NCBI GenBank assembly: GCA_944393405.1
Contig: CALYAC010000014.1
Coordinates: forward strand, 1-52,591
DNA: 52,591 nt
Source of the DNA: an uncultured Clostridia bacterium
GTDB lineage: Bacteria > Bacillota_A > Clostridia > TANB77 > CAG-508
Direction of reading: 5' to 3'
The position numbers were made by a program, and so were the translations under genes. A model generated the notes under the pieces. The model was not told the DNA's origin, did not search any database, and saw only the letters and a program-made list of their open reading frames with translations. Shown here one piece after another: positions 52,504 through 52,591 of the stretch; within the stretch, counting starts at the first letter, position 1; each line of letters opens with the position of its first letter.

Positions 52504-52591
52504 CTGGTCGAGGTGGACGCTTGGGTATAGCCTCTATCCTTAGAAACAAGCCATATTCAAAAATACTTGTCAAGCAGTTTGTAAGCAGTTG
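52504..52591. other. Window edge, GC-richer unassigned sequence
   Basis: The last 88 bases are more GC-rich than the rest. They contain an AAGCAGTTTG/AAGCAGTTG-type short direct repeat at the very end. I cannot assign it; it may be the edge of an RNA gene or a mobile element outside the window. Confidence 0.3.

Noticed and set aside
52504..52591. tRNA or tmRNA end at the window edge
   Set aside because: A CCA-like end can be read on the minus strand, but no T-arm or acceptor pairing could be formed.

Overview
The window is strongly AT-rich (coding and intergenic DNA alike) with Gram-positive-style AAGGAGG ribosome-binding sites. It carries an oxygen-sensitive class III ribonucleotide reductase (nrdD/nrdG), a Spo0E-like protein, LysM/GH25 cell-wall enzymes and a thioester-domain surface adhesin. 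Together these point to an anaerobic low-GC Firmicute of the Clostridia type, probably host-associated and from a sporulating lineage. This assignment is inference; no rRNA gene is present.

Layout. 1-4064 (minus): the N-terminal 1354 codons of a huge surface adhesin, with a signal peptide, a thioester domain and at least five isopeptide-type repeat domains; it runs off the window. 4389-4766: tRNA-Gly and two tRNA-Cys genes. 4832-8578 (minus): uracil-DNA-glycosylase-like protein, cytidine deaminase, a frameshifted membrane-anchored protein and a D-Ala-D-Ala carboxypeptidase. 8642-24093 (minus): a type IV secretion system (T4SS) locus. In transcription order it has three VirB2-like pilins, a PrgI/VirB3-like protein, VirB4 split into two proteins, a TrbL/VirB6-like channel protein, a TcpC/VirB8-like protein (frameshifted), a 1229-residue protein with three different peptidoglycan-hydrolase domains, and a second TcpC-like protein. 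An acidic protein with its own promoter follows. No relaxase or coupling ATPase is visible.

24391-31912 (minus): a GC-richer membrane-protein cassette, Spo0E-like, an M16 peptidase pair, a polytopic GT-C-like protein, rpsU, GH25-LysM lysozyme and cysteine synthase. 32126-37290 (mostly plus): phosphoesterase plus UDP-sugar pyrophosphorylase, a degenerate YgjP-like protein, dGTPase and an unknown cassette. 37326-42032: nrdG-nrdD with a divergent Crp/Fnr regulator, then a metallo-beta-lactamase-fold hydrolase and ogt. 42126-44156: three paralogous cysteine-motif mini-genes, each with its own promoter and hairpin terminator, around an IS200-type element. 44158-52591: superoxide dismutase, TspO, SDR, a Cys-rich mini-gene, M18 aminopeptidase, a Yip1-like protein, M14 carboxypeptidase, a frameshifted transglutaminase-like gene and a CrtO-like acyltransferase.

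The most interesting signal is a shared regulatory element. Exact triple arrays of TGTAAY at 11-base period occur at 4206-4233, 22806-22833 and 24210-24237. These lie upstream of the adhesin, the prgI/virB4 part and the pilin part of the T4SS. The unit matches the published WalR (YycF) consensus TGTWAH-N5-TGTWAH, so the envelope stress/cell-wall two-component system may co-control the adhesin and a peptidoglycan-cutting secretion machine. Three genes carry single-base frameshifts with otherwise intact continuing frames, which could be real or sequence errors.
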